Below are positions 37,401 to 48,301 of a DNA stretch of 64,000 nt, piece by piece. How positions within the stretch are numbered: position 1 is the first letter of the stretch; every line of letters begins with the position of its first letter. Under the pieces are notes generated by a model. The model did not search any database. It was given only the letters and a program-made list of their open reading frames with translations, and had not been told where the DNA came from. Source of the stretch: Siderastrea siderea (Eukaryota; Cnidaria; Anthozoa; Scleractinia; Rhizangiidae); the NCBI GenBank assembly GCA_964030785.1, contig OZ034975.1, positions 18,771,142 to 18,835,141 of the forward strand, read 5' to 3'. The position numbers were made by a program, and so were the translations under genes.

Positions 37401-39470
37401 TTATTGAAGACTAAGTTTGTTTTCACCGCTAAATGTTTTGATTAGACAAAATTAACCTAGGGTAGATTCTAGCGTTTTTTCTCCCTCTTTATATATTTCA
37501 AATGCATGAAATGGCACATTCTGAATGAGAACAGCGACAGATGTTTCAAATAGATGGTCACACCAAACAAACTCATAGTTTCACATGTTTCCAGTTTTAC
37601 CCAGAAAAGGCTACAAAAAGCCTAAAGAACTCCAAGGCCAGAAATATATGCCTCATTTATCAGTTGCCGACATTAAGATAAGCCTATCTCTTTGAGGAAA
37701 AAGATATATTCCATCTTGGAACAATCAATTCGTTCCTCTGAGAAGCTTTGAGCCCTTCAATGTCCAGTCCATTTGAATCAAACTTTCCAGAGCTTTCCCA
37801 TTTGTTTTCACTTTTTAAATGGCATATTTCGTTTCACATAATGTCCAAAACCCTCTTGAAAATTGTTGCGTATAACAGTCAGTTGGGTCACCATTTTTAA
37901 AGCATGTAATTTTGATCAACTGAAAAACTCTTTCTAGTGTTTCCTAAAACCTCCCAAATATAAGCATGGTGGAGGCATTGTATTAACCTAGCCCTGTCCC
38001 CAAGAAAACCACGGTCAAAACATCAGCCCTCTTCTGTCCCGGCTCACCCCCATATATCATTAGATTCAATCAATATTCAGTGACCTTGAACAACCTACTA
38101 AGACGAAAATTCCATATTGCAAGAAGATGGTGTCCTACAGGCCCATCTTAAAAAATGCTACCACCATCTTAAAAAATGCTACTCTTTTGCATACAGTATT
38201 CTTTTTATAAGACACTCTGTCCAGCTTAAACCAAGTCAAATTTTATACTGAAACAAGAACCCCTGTGATATAGAAACAGATGGAACAAATAGACCCTTGA
38301 AAGGGAAAAGAAATAAAAAACAACAACAACAATTACAAAAAACAAATTAAATGTGATGTCAAGACTGCACCTTAAGCAAATAATCACATTTTCAATTTTC
38401 ACATCATTTGTCTGTGAACTCTTCCCATGGACTTTGACTAGGTTTTTAACACAAATAATTATATGAAAACTCTAAGAATGTGATTAAGCCTTTTTAGTTA
38501 AGCTACACTCCTCAAATGTGATTAAGTGCTTCCTAGTGCAGCTTCACCCCTCAAATTTCAAGGGAATAATTTTTAACTTGGTATCTCAAGTTTCCAGTTC
38601 ATATTTTGTGAAGATGTCTTGTATTACTGAAAATATTTGACACTGGCTTTTTGTTTTTTTTTTTTTTTGGTTCGTACAAACACTGTATTTACATCCTGTT
38701 TGCCCTTTTCTCAAGATGGCAGATGTTACCATCAAAAGGCCTATTTGTGAAGTTACTCACTTGACTAAAGGTGGGCTTGTTATGAAGTCTTGAGCATCTT
38801 TCTCCGTGGCGACAAGCACCAATTTTGAAGTAGAACGAGCAATTAACCCTAAGCAGATGGAAAATTCATTAACCTTTCGCAGAATAAACAGTCGGTTGAT
38901 GAACAGCTTGCTGTTTCATTCAATATGGTTAGAAGAGCCGATCGTTTTGCAGACATACTATCAGAGATTTTACTCACAAGACATTGCTTATAACAACAAA
39001 CGATGAAATCCATAAACGTACCTACGTTATTTTGTGCTAGCGTAAATTTTTGCAAGATAATAAAGCAAGTTCTTCATATGGTCAAGGGATGATATAAGCT
39101 TAAATGAATCGTTGACGTTATTGGGTCATCAAATTTGGCATTAAAACTTACACTTCCATGGACCTAACCACAATTTCATTTGACATTCGCCATCTAATTG
39201 TATGAAATACTGATAGAGAACTAATCGAGAAGGCTTCATATTCTCACGTTTTAATAGATCTAAGATAAACTTCTGACATTTTGCAGCCATATTTTATAAC
39301 GCCTTTCAGAATTTTGGATCCATTTAGACGTAGTAAACAAAATAATGGCAAGTTCGTTTCAGGAAAATAACACGACCTTCTTTTAAAATCGCACAAGCGA
39401 TCACAAATCAACCAGAATACACTTACTTGTCTTTCTCTGTGCCAAAGATGGACGCTAAATACTCCGCCAT
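18888..39470 (-). CDS. U2AF1: U2AF1, U2 snRNP auxiliary factor small subunit (U2AF35)
   Basis: Recognises the AG of the 3' splice site as partner of U2AF2 in the nucleus. Coding exons: 39470-39427, 38848-38761, 35787-35724, 32268-32216, 31121-31095, 30626-30494, 28898-28856, 25375-25346, then 23776-23714 or 23650-23588, 21784-21749, 19038-18888. All have GT-AG introns, all phases join, and they sum to 732 nt (243 residues; the human protein has 240). It starts [15 protein letters not shown]. Zinc finger 1 is C18-C27-C33-H37, with Ser34 kept. The UHM/RRM covers about 45-147 ([17 protein letters not shown]). Zinc finger 2 is C155-C163-C169-H173. The RS tail from about 190 has RSRSPP repeats and ends RGRH. 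Exons of 27, 30 and 36 nt are very short. The zinc-finger-2 exon is duplicated, and the last exon lies in a tandem duplication. Introns are full of transposons. Confidence 0.97.
20931..20969 (-). other. U2AF1: possible 39-nt cassette exon in U2AF1
   Basis: Lies between the exons ending at 21749 and starting at 19038. The acceptor is TTATTTCAG and the donor GTTTGT, the same weak type as the exon-4 donor (GTTTGC). It is in phase at both ends and would add 13 residues ([13 protein letters not shown] after the arginine) between the basic linker and the RS domain, giving 256 residues. If the donor is ignored, the frame runs on to a stop near 20836 and would make an RS-less C-terminus instead. Composition looks coding, but there is no family precedent that I know of. 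Confidence 0.45.
23588..23650 (-). other. U2AF1: U2AF1 alternative zinc-finger-2 exon, copy B
   Basis: 63 nt; acceptor TTCCTAG, donor GTGAGT. Encodes [21 protein letters not shown], supplying the second and third cysteines and the histidine of zinc finger 2. Same phase and length as copy A, which lies 63 nt upstream in the transcript. Confidence 0.9.
23714..23776 (-). other. U2AF1: U2AF1 alternative zinc-finger-2 exon, copy A
   Basis: 63 nt; acceptor TTATGCAG, donor GTAAGC. Encodes the same 21 residues as copy B except leucine for methionine after the zinc-binding histidine, and serine for leucine near the end. The two copies differ at about 17 of 63 bases, mostly at silent sites. Confidence 0.9.
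25017..25050. repeat. G-rich purine tract in U2AF1 intron
   Basis: GGGGGA-type units ending in a run of G; the strand has four or more G-runs, so a G-quadruplex is possible. Confidence 0.8.
26317..27660. mobile_element. inverted-repeat transposon (family of 43826-44659), U2AF1 intron
   Basis: Ends resemble GTATTTTCTCGATTAAACGC and its reverse complement. The body matches the copy at 43.8 kb for hundreds of bases (for example TTTCAA(T/C)AAAAACGTTAAAAAT and GGAACGATTC). Near the right end GGCGTTTATTTGAAC-type motifs repeat. A second transposon at 26751-27398 is nested inside. Confidence 0.75.
26751..27398. mobile_element. 648-bp TTAA-flanked element nested in 26317-27660
   Basis: Flanked by TTAA at 26747-26750 and 27399-27402. 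Inverted ends GG(A/T)GGCTCGAAA(A)GGGTTTTTA. The host element copy at 43.8 kb lacks it at the same place (CCATGATTAAAAGAAATTG), which proves insertion. No coding frame; probably mobilised by a piggyBac-type transposase, but its ends differ from those of 15193-16531. Confidence 0.78.
29139..30368. mobile_element. possible hAT-like non-autonomous element, U2AF1 intron
   Basis: Left end CAGGGGTGTAGCCAGG and right end GGTAGCTACGCCCCTG are imperfect inverted repeats of the CAGGGGYGTAGCYA type common in hAT elements. The 8-bp flanks do not match, so the two ends could come from different copies. No transposase frame. Confidence 0.45.
30724..30868 (-). repeat. tRNA-derived short element with foldback ends, U2AF1 intron
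   Basis: Inverted ends TTTAAATGAA(C/T)AGAAGATC. Read on the minus strand, the interior keeps a tRNA B-box-like GGGTTTGAATCCC and an arm GCAACTGCAAAAGTTGC. A degenerate relative lies at 57539-57650. Not a working tRNA: the cloverleaf is not complete. Confidence 0.6.
31826..31957. repeat. foldback element with GGATAG/CTATCC words
   Basis: Outer ends TTTGTTCAAAAGTTGG and CAATTTTTGAACAA pair; the interior alternates GCTATCCACC, GTCCAGTGGATAA and ATCCACTGGATAG. Probably a MITE in the U2AF1 intron. Confidence 0.65.
32694..33247. repeat. direct tandem duplication, period 277 bp
   Basis: The segment starting ACAGGAACTATTTAAT and ending AGTTTTCGTA is present twice head to tail; copies differ mainly in T-run length and one extra A. 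A recent duplication in a U2AF1 intron. Confidence 0.93.
34776..35325. mobile_element. inverted-repeat element with TGCGTTTCTC ends, U2AF1 intron
   Basis: Ends TGCGTTTCTC(A/G)AAAGCC pair with the reverse complement at 35300-35325. The inner text CTTAGAAACTT...CAGTGTG matches the relative at 51196-51410. Interrupted by the element at 34874-35175. Confidence 0.65.
34874..35175. mobile_element. hAT-type MITE nested in 34776-35325
   Basis: Ends CAGGGTTCGTAC and GTACGAACCCTG, 302 bp; the interior repeats TTCCAGGACTTTCC-like words. A short flank repeat (TTTTA) is seen on both sides. No coding frame. Confidence 0.72.
36739..37001. mobile_element. 263-bp PIF/Harbinger-like MITE, U2AF1 intron
   Basis: Inverted ends GGCCTGTTTCAAA(G/C)GTCGT, about 30 bp, flanked by TTA on both sides (36736-36738, 37002-37004). 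A 3-bp TWA target duplication is the mark of PIF/Harbinger elements. Confidence 0.75.
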
Positions 39471-39672
39471 GCTGTCTTCGAGTACAGATTACCCAGGGTT
39501 TCTAGCGAGCTGCGTCATGTTACCGCTCGTTCCCAGGGCCATCTCCTCTCTGGTCGCTAAAATAGCAATGCATTATGAGGACGACATAAAATTGCCATGA
39601 ATAAACAAAGAGAAGTGTAAAATAAAATAAATAAATAAATAAAAATAATAACAAAGAAATTAAAAAAAAGAG

Positions 39673-39808
39673 GATTAATAGTCATCTTCTCTGTTTATAC
39701 CATGTGGTTGCATAGTTTTGGCCTTATCCATATAAAATGATGACGTATGGATTCTCTTTTAGAATTAATGCAACCACATGGTATAAACAGAGAAGATGAC
39801 TATTAATC
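39673..39808. repeat. foldback element with perfect 41-bp arms, upstream of U2AF1
   Basis: 39673-39713 and 39768-39808 are exact reverse complements with a 54-bp loop. It sits about 200 bp upstream of the U2AF1 start codon, so it could affect the promoter. A (AAAT)n stretch precedes it. Confidence 0.93.
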
Positions 39809-40142
39809 TTCTTTAAATCCCCCGAAGGAAGGACGGCTTGACCGTCGGAAATATCGGGAAAACCAACTCGCTCGTCCCTTTCCTCTGGCTTTTAGTTTGT
39901 CATTTTGTTAATCAGAGAGGTCTCATTTCTCAATTTTGTTCCAGTAATCGTTTGTTCTATGGGTTTGCCTTCTCATTTATGTCCTCCTTAGACATAGTTA
40001 GAGCCTTATGTGCGCGACTTGTGAAAAGGACGAGAGAGTGGGTGAGTAAAACCAGGCGATTTAGTCATGACAAAATTACGAGGCCGACAAAAGCCCCGGT
40101 GTAGACAAATCACAAATGACCGACCCTCCCTGGGACGGGCTA

Positions 40143-40409
40143 ATTTTCTTTTTACGCCCACTTCAAGATGGCGGCCGATTAACGTTTTTAGCAGAAAAAA
40201 TGAAAACAACTGTTTAAACAATTCACAAACTGGTTGGATTCAAAGTTAGTTTCTCAAACGCAAATTGCGACTTATTGCTGAAGCCAAACAGTAAAAACGT
40301 GCTTCATTTTTATTGTTGGACGCTTTATGAACCTAAAAACGCTATGGGTTGTTCAAGATAAGGAAAAACGCAAATGTCCGCCATCTTGAAGTGGACGTAA
40401 AAAGAAAAG
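40143..40409. repeat. inverted-repeat element with CAAGATGGCGG in its ends
   Basis: Arms of about 45 bp contain TTTTTACG(C/T)CCACTTCAAG and GATGGCGG; the interior is unique. The GATGGCGGCC words resemble YY1-type sites, but that may be chance. Confidence 0.75.
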
Positions 40410-40531
40410 TTAATGGAAAAATGCCCCACTTACACCGGGAGGAAATTTTGGCACAGCTGGAATGGCTGATGCATTGGCAGTCATGACTGAACATTGAACC
40501 CTGATCAAACGGAGCCACAAGTGAGTTCCCA

Positions 40532-40788
40532 TAGACTACGAGCAGTCTCTCTTTCAGCTCAGGGATAGTCGAGGAAAACGAAAAAGCGAGCGAGCGCGAA
40601 ATCGCCTCCCGCGTTGAAATGTGACGCGCGTGTCGGGCCGCTAGTGTAGTGAGCCGGAAAGAGACTCACTACACTAGCGGCTCGACACGCGGGCCACGTT
40701 TCAACGACGCGGGCAAGTTTCGTGCCGGCTCGCTTGATCGTTTGCCTCGACCCATCCCTGAGCGGAAAGAGAGACTGCTCGTAGTCTA
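40532..40788. repeat. 257-bp foldback element, most complete copy
   Basis: Ends TAGACTACGAGCAGTCTCTC and its reverse complement. The arms pair almost to the centre (GTGAGCCGGAAAGAGACTCAC), so the whole element folds on itself. Related copies lie at 8325 and 49279. Confidence 0.9.
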
Positions 40789-42133
40789 GAGTCCCCAAAT
40801 CGCAACAGACTTGGTTTGGCTGGCGAACAGCGAAAAGTTTTGATAACAGGCCGACGACTTCAAATAACACATATAGCAGTTTGGACACAGGATGGTCTCA
40901 GTATTAGCTAGTTTCTTTGGTAGCCGGGAGTCGCGTGCACAAGGTGCACAAAGATGCCTTTATTTATTTCCTTTGTTTTTGGCAACCTGTTTCTAGCGTG
41001 GGTGGACTTGCCAGTGTGTTTATTTTGGCCACCAAACGCAAGTTTGTATGGAAGAAAATTAAGTGGTGAACAACAGCAACAAAAAAATTCATTGTTCTTT
41101 CTCAGAACTATCGTTCTGATAATTGCCCCTTGGAAATTTGATGTTTCTTTTTTTAACTAAAACCAGCATCTAAACCCTCCACTAACTGTTGTTTTAAGAA
41201 GTTAAATTTTGGCGGGCAACTATCAGTCCATAGCCAGATAGCCCCTAACAAAAACACCCTACTGTTTGAATAGGACCACCCGGCGAAAAAAACCTGATCA
41301 TCTACCGGAAAAATCCTTGTGTTTATGCCTCTAAATCATCAAAAAATAGGTTGCTTTGGTTATATTTACATCGTGCATGTTTATTCGTCTTTTTTTATTT
41401 CAAACAGTTTCGCCGAAAATTTCAAATTGGTGAGCTCTAAATTGACTAAATTCGAAATACCAGTTTCAGCTATTTTCATCCGGAAAAAAATTTCATTTGT
41501 GTGGTGCAGAAAAAAAAAGACGATAGAAGGCTTCTGTCTCGGAACTACTGGTGTGATAGTTTCCCTTGGAAAATTTGTGCTCTTTGAAGTAGCATCCAAG
41601 CTTCAAAGCTTCGTTTCTCGAGCAATTATCACTGAAACCGATAATCCCGAGAGAGAAACAGTCTATCCGTTTAAATAGATAACGCCGACCATTGAATCAA
41701 TACGATTTGCGTATTAGCAACAGAGAACACGGAAAATTGCGATTAAAGCGCCATATAAAACCACACGGTACGTTTTTCAAGGCATAGGTTGTTTGGACCT
41801 GAGAAGGTGGCAAAGATTACCTCACGGAGGTAATTCTGGGAGAAGTCTTGCTTTGTCCCTGTACGGCTTTTTCCCAGGCCTTCACGGTCAATCCATTTCG
41901 GTGACGAATTCGAGACGAACGGCCGAGACGAACTTTTTCGCTCGGACCACGTGACCCGAAACGCTTCGACCGCGACGAAATATAGAGGCCTAGGAATTAG
42001 GCAAGGAGAAGTCGACGAAGCAGTCACATGTGAAACACTCGCCTACGTTTTGCTTCCACAACGGTTTTTTGTTCTCCTAATCTTCTAAATATCCCGTTTT
42101 TGTCACAAACGAGGCGAATATATATGAAGAGCT
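40789..42133. other. intergenic, no gene supported
   Basis: Contains a 119-codon plus-strand frame at 41319-41678 that I do not believe is a gene, and a GACGAA/TTCGTC-rich patch near 41900-41985. Nothing else recognised. Confidence 0.45.
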
Positions 42134-42153
42134 TTTATTGGCTAACTCGCGTT

Positions 42154-42383
42154 TCAACAACAATTATCGGAATCAACACCCTTTCGGTAGCTTTCACGGA
42201 TTACTTGTTTGAACGTTTGCAGTAGATCAGTTTGTTTTAATGTCTTCTTTGAAAGCGAACTCATTCGTCGTGCCCCTGCACGTTGACTATATCCCAAAGA
42301 GGCTGGCTTGAACAGCTTTTCCACCATTAAAAAGGCAACAGGAAAAACGCGCTGCTCCTCAACTGCCTTTGGCAAGGCCAGAT
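42154..42383 (-). CDS. possible terminal exon of an unidentified gene
   Basis: On the minus strand a good acceptor (TTTGTTTTTGTCAG) is followed by 75 open codons and a TGA at 42154, then AATAAA at 42139-42134, only 15 bp past the stop. The frame is basic and has normal amino-acid mix (for example ALPKAVEEQRVFPVAFLMVE and KTLKQTDLLQTFKQVIRE), ending DSDNCC. The reading enters in phase 1. I found no matching upstream exon between 42.4 and 48 kb and recognise no family. It may be the end of a gene whose other exons I missed, or a stranded exon. Confidence 0.4.
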
Positions 42384-43825
42384 CTGACAAAAACAAAAGT
42401 TTGATGGATGAGAAAAGTGATGAGTAAAACAAGAAGTATCTGTTTTATCCTATCTTATTCCATCCCAACCCATCCTATTCCATCCCGTCTATTTCCATTC
42501 CACTCTATTCTATCATATTCTATTGTATTTTTTCTGTTCTATCTGCATCAATTTGTTACGTTTAGTGTTGAGGCGTGTGTCTTGACCGTAATCAGTTTTG
42601 ATTTTATCGGGTGCTCCAAAATAAGCGAAACAAAACTAACGCAATGCTTCCAGTAAAGCCTTTTTTCGAACAAGTTTTTGAAGTTTATAAAAATTTTCCT
42701 TCCTTCTACCAAGCTGAACGTCAACTTGAGTGTGGTGTTACAATTTTTACCTTTACTTGGTAGAGTTATTCACTAACAAAGGTCAAAGAAGTTTGAAAGT
42801 GTCATTACGGCATATCTCTCTCTGAAAGGCGTGAACAGTGTTTGATTGAAGACGAAATTTGCCTTTGAGGAGAGAAATTTCAGTACTAATTGGTGGGGCA
42901 TTTGAATTGATTTTTTGCCCCAAGGGGAGGGAATTTAAACAAGCCAATATTCAAAAGTTCAAATGCCCGGGGGTTGCCCCGGGGGGGATGTTCAACTTTC
43001 AATTTGACTGGTACATAATCTTCATTTTCTCAAGTTTTGGTAATCACTACCTTCTTTATCTCCTGTTGGATGTTCATTCTCCTTCTGTTGTTTCCTTTCA
43101 TCTGCCTGGAACAAAATCTGTGAAGAGAAATGTGAATAATATTTTCAACAACAGGAACAACCAGTCACACAAAAGGAAGAAATCAATCAACTGAAGTTGA
43201 TGTAGAAGTTTAAGGTAAAAATACCGCGCCTGACACAGACATTCTTAATCACAAGAATGGTGTGGAGACTTCAGAAGACTTCTGTTGTGTACTTTTGCGA
43301 GTTCCAACTGACGACTTTGCAGATGCAGAGTTATTGAGTTGAATCGCCCTGCAGACATAGGACTTTATTCTCTCCACCTGTTTACAAAGAGAATATTCAG
43401 TTCATCATGTGATAAGACGTTCCCGGAACGGACAGGAACTTGTCATAGAACATGTGTTGAACGTATGGGTGCTTTGTTGTCAGTGTTTTGCTGGAGGGTC
43501 GAACACTTTCATAATCACAGGGGAAGAAATTAGTGAAAAAAATGATCTTTTTCTTTCAATTGTTTTGTCAGCCATCGTTTTGAAATGGTGTTTTCTATTG
43601 CAAGACAAAATTAGTCTTATACGATAAGGAATAAAGGTCGAATCTCCCAATAAGAACATGGCGTTTCACATGAGATTTCGGTGAGAGGGAGGAATTTGTC
43701 GCCAAACACAGGACAGGATTTGTCGAGTACGAAAAAATAAGTGGTCTCTCACATGACGTTTCAGAATGAGAAAGGAATTTGCTTTTTCCGGTCGCCCAAC
43801 CTTACAGTTTCCCTTCTTTTTAAAG

Positions 43826-44659
43826 TACCGTATTTTCTCGATTAAACGCCGGGGGCGTTTATTTAAAACTCGGCCTCGTAGACCCGGCGTTTATTCGAAC
43901 CCGGCGTTTATTCGGGGCCCGGCGTTTATTTATTGAGTGCATTTTTCGACCTTTTCAGCCATTCACTTTTTTGATCAGCAGTACTGGAGGTTTGTTGAAT
44001 TAAGAACGAAATTTCAACAAAAACGTTAAAAATATAAAACAATATCACCAACTTTGTCTTATCTTAGTGAATCATTTTGGTAAGTCATTTCGCAAAAAAC
44101 GTCACTGACAGGAACGGTGATTAAGGGCTTCTCAACGTTAATTTCTGTCCGTGAAACAGGGAAAAAATGCATCGGCAACTGCTCCACAGCAAATGTACTT
44201 TGCAAGCAGTTGAGAACAAGGTGGTGTCGAGGTTCCTGCTCCTTGAGTTCCGAGAAAGGCAAAATTATGGAACGATTCGAGAAACTGCTGGAAAAACCCT
44301 CGAGATGATTCTGGCTTGATGACAAGACCGCAGAAAAGTTACCATGATTAAAAGAAATTGTCACGATACCTGATGCGTTGTTGGTTTTTCCGTTTTTATA
44401 GATGGAACAATTGTAAATGGCAGTTTAGGCTTGATTATCAGATCAGTGGATAAAATTCAAATAAAATGGTGGAAAGGGAACTACTGTACACACAATCATG
44501 ATAATCCTGATTTAATATACTCGCTGGGACCTCAAATAAACGCCGGGACCCCGAATAAACCGCCGGGGGCGTTTATTTGAAACTCGGCCCTGTAGACCCG
44601 GCGTTTATTTGAACCCGGCGTTTATTCGGGGTCCGGCGTTTAATCGAGAAAATACGGTA
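43826..44659. mobile_element. inverted-repeat transposon with GGCGTTTATT motif arrays
   Basis: Ends TACCGTATTTTCTCGATTAA and its exact reverse complement. Both terminal regions carry several GGCGTTTATTYG units (3-4 per end). 834 bp, with no transposase frame. A nested, diverged copy lies at 26317-27660; the element at 50240-50552 is built the same way. Confidence 0.88.
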
Positions 44660-44689
44660 TGTTGACTGAGTCAACTCCACAAATCCCAC

Positions 44690-45480
44690 TTTCAAATTCG
44701 TCGGATTTTCGTTTTTCATTTTTTATTAAGAGTGCTAAGGATTGCGTCAATATTTCAAGATGAAAATTCACTTTGCGCCGTCAATCACTCATTTCCGAAT
44801 TCTTTCAAAAGTGTTTTCAAACGTTGATTTGTATCACTGAGGGCAAGATTCTTTATAGTGTACGATGGATCGAATATAGATCTGGAAAGCTCATGATAGG
44901 GTCTGCCAATGAGATAGCCTTTTATCTGATGAGGATTTGCTTTCCATCGCTGGTTCAAGAGTTTATTTTCTCTTCCTACGTGTGTTAAAATACAACAACA
45001 AATCCCTCTTCAAATTCCGTAGGCTTGTTATAAAGAGTGCTCAGCATTGCGTATTCTTCCAGAAATTCACTTTGTGCCGTCAATCACTCAATTTAGAATT
45101 CTCTATTGTTTTCACATGTTGTTTTCTATCACTAGGGGCAGGATTGTACGTGTACAAATCTCGTGATACAGTCTGACTGTGGCATGCCTTTTCACACGAG
45201 GTTTCAGAGAGGTACAAAAGAATTTGCTATTCCAAGAGATAATAATTTATACAGCGACAGGTGTCCACAATTAGTGGAGGGGACTTTTCCCCTCAGCTAC
45301 TATAGTTTTGACACGTTAATAAAGTTATTATTATTATTATTATTATTATTTTCCAAAAATCGCCGGTTTGACAGTCTAAATTTAAAAGTTTGACTTTTTC
45401 TTTTTAAGAGCGCTCAGGATTACTCTAGTATTCCAGGAGAAATTTATAATTTTTGCGCCGTCAGAGTTTTTATGACTTTT
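44690..45480. repeat. three imperfect direct repeats of about 300 bp
   Basis: Units share AAGAGYGCT(A/C)AGGATT, ATTCACTTTG(C/T)GCCGTCA and ATCACT(G/A)(A/G)GGGCA. They are clearly diverged, so old. The last two are separated by AATAAAGTTATTATT and a (TTA)n microsatellite at about 45325-45352, which could be the tail of a retroposed sequence. Confidence 0.6.
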
Positions 45481-47560
45481 CAAAGAGCCAGTTAAATTAC
45501 GTTTTTCTCTGTGTTGTATATTGTGATGACTTGCGTCGAAGAACAAAGTTTTTATAAAATGCTTTTTTGATAGGGACGAGGATTTTCAGCATACTGTTGA
45601 AAACTGGTTTATTAAAGTTGGAATATTTTCGCGCCAAAGCCCTTAATTTCCACCCGATGAGCCGGAGTGAACGCCTCGGAATATTCACCAAAATGTCATT
45701 GGGCGTTGAGACCAAAGTTTTTGGTGCCTTGACTGTTTTTAACTGTTTGTAACTGTTTTTTTTTTTGGAGGATCTAAAGAAGGGTAAATTTTTGTTCCGT
45801 GATTCGTAAATTTCTAAAATTTGATTCGTGGACTTGTGACAAATCCACGTCCTCTGGGTTATAAAATTCACCTTGTGGGACAACTGTGTTCAAGAGATAA
45901 GGCACAAATAAATTTCCCAACCGGTTTCCGTTTTAGTTTTGGTCTTTTCTGTTTTATTTCCTACTTACTGCCTCGGTTAAAATATTGATCCGTGGCTACA
46001 GGCCCAATCCAGTCTTCTCAGCTTAGAAAACTCAAACATGACCAAGTGCTAGTACTTATTTAAGTTTTATTGCTTAAAGTATGTTCCATCTGAGGGCTTA
46101 GGTTTTATACAGTCCGCAGTCTACGACGTGCTTGACCTATGACCGTGTTTGAATTTAATTCCCAAATTCACAGTCGTTTGTGGGAGTCGGAGTATGGTTT
46201 CCTTCATTTGGCTGTAAACTCAAATGCAATTTCGGTGGAACAAGAAATTCTGAAGAATTTACAGGCGGCGCATAGTCTCTCACCCCCCCTCCCCCCCTAA
46301 ACATGTTAAACCTTATAACTTTAGTAGTTTGTGGTTTCCGGTGAGCTGTTATGGACAATTTGCACTTCCGGTATGTAAGGAATTAAATGGATGTATGCAA
46401 CTTGAGAACTTAGTTTGTTTGTAACCAGTGACCTCTGTACGACTCTTGCTCCAGGAGAAAACCTGTGGCTTTACCTGGAGAAATGAATCGTTCTTAAACC
46501 CTGATATTGTTAAGTACAGCCCTTAGGCATTCACGACAAATGTTTCAGTCTTCAGGCAAGGGCTCCATTCGGATCCTAACGACACGAGTGCAGGCTAATT
46601 GCAATCTATTTTTAAACAACGATGCAGGTTCATTTTAATTTACTTCATGATAACAACAAGGCCATTGCTCGAATGCCGACCAGTGATTCTAATGTATTTT
46701 GTCAATACTACCCTGAGAAATAAACATTTCAACGCTTACCTTTACTTAACTTCAATACGCTGCGAAACTCAAAACAACAAAATTACGCTCCTTTCTACGG
46801 TTACTTTTTTCTATCTGGTTACGTCATAGCTATAGATGGAAAAAAGGTAATATCACAAGCAAATTGTGCGGTAATTGAGAGTTTAGCTTTTAATCTAACG
46901 AGCCTGATTGTTTAGAGCCCGTGCGAAGACTAAGTCTGCTGACACCCGACAATGCAGGAATGTGCCTTGCATTTCATGAGACGCAGCGACGTCTGAGACG
47001 TCGCGCCGCCTAATTATTCAAAAAATCGCTATTTCTTGTGCCTGATTAGAAGCCGGCCTTTATATTGTGCTTGAAAAATTTGAAGAATGTTGGAGGCAAA
47101 TCCATGGATGACGTCAATACACTGTAAGGCTCACGCACGTGACCTGGGCACAGAGTACTATTTGGGCCGTCACATAATCCGAGCTTAGAAGACCCGTCGT
47201 CTCAAGTTACTTCCCGTGTTGTGTCCTCATAAAGTTTTTTGATGACGGGCAGACGCCAGAGATAAGATGATCAAAGACGCCATCATGGTTTCTTCCAACA
47301 AACCAGAATGCAAAATGGGTTTGCGAACGAATATAAAAAACAATCACCAAGAACAAACTGCAAGAAATGTGAAGGTAATGAGACTGTACTTTCCCGCTAT
47401 GACAGTCGCGACAAAACTGAGGTCAACTGCCTAGGCTGCGTGGTTTAATTCTGCAAACAAATATTTATATGTTATTTTCCTGTACAACAAAGCAGTAACA
47501 GTAACTGTTTACCGAGGCAACTGCCTCAGTTGCCTTCACACTAGCTACGGGCCCGAATTA
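45481..47560. other. intergenic, nothing supported
   Basis: Includes a 128-codon minus frame (45497-45883) without recognisable domains and a C-rich run near 46282. No gene called. Confidence 0.45.
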
Positions 47561-47567
47561 GCTTTCA

Positions 47568-47876
47568 GCACGTTTTTCGATAGAGGGGTTTCAGTTGACT
47601 GTCGAAAGTAATTCGCATTTTGCTTTGGTTTTGCTTCACTACGCTGTGATTGGTTAATGTTACTCGCTCCACTTTCTCAACCCATAGATGTAAAACCAAA
47701 ACCAATTGTAACTTGTTCGCACGCGTTTTCCCGCGCTTGACGCCAGTTACCTTGGAACATGTATTTGCTTCGAGTTCTGATTGGTTCATTGTGTTGTTTA
47801 TTCCTGTTGTGATTGGTCAGCGTAATTGCTTTGCTTTGGTTTTACGACATACATTTGAAAACCGCTCTAAAAGATA
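47568..47876. repeat. interspersed repeat, inverse copy of 53757-54052
   Basis: Shares TGATTGGTT, ACTTTCTCAACC, AAAACCAAAACCAA and CGCGTTTTCCCGCGC words in opposite order and strand with 53757-54052. It holds four ATTGG (inverted CCAAT) boxes and lies 430 bp before the membrane-protein gene, so it could act as promoter DNA. Confidence 0.65.
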
Positions 47877-48301
47877 GTCAATGCAGACCAAGAGGAACAC
47901 ACGTGAGAAAGTATAACGATTATCGAATGACAATCATGGGAACGATGGAAATTAACCCTTTAACCCTTTACTTGTTCAAATAATCAAGTGATGAGAAAAA
48001 ATTAAGTGATGACCAAGGATAAGACAAATTCCCCTTACTATTCTTTTCTATTCTTCCTCTCTATTCTCCAAAATAGACAAATTCTCCTTACTAGTTCCAT
48101 AAGAAATGTATGGAGAACAGTAAGGAGAATATGCATTTTTATATCAGGGCTTATAGGGTTGAACGCGTTAACTGTCACACAGTTTGACCACACCACCTTC
48201 AATCACAAGGTTAGCACAGGACACATCATACGAAGTTATCCTCTCAGGCACAATTGCATGAGAGTCATTTGTTACAAGAGAGAAAATTGGAATGGAGAGC
48301 T

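Noticed and set aside
41319..41678. 119-codon plus-strand frame
   Set aside because: Lacks recognisable motifs and sits in repeat-rich intergenic DNA; kept only as part of the gap note.
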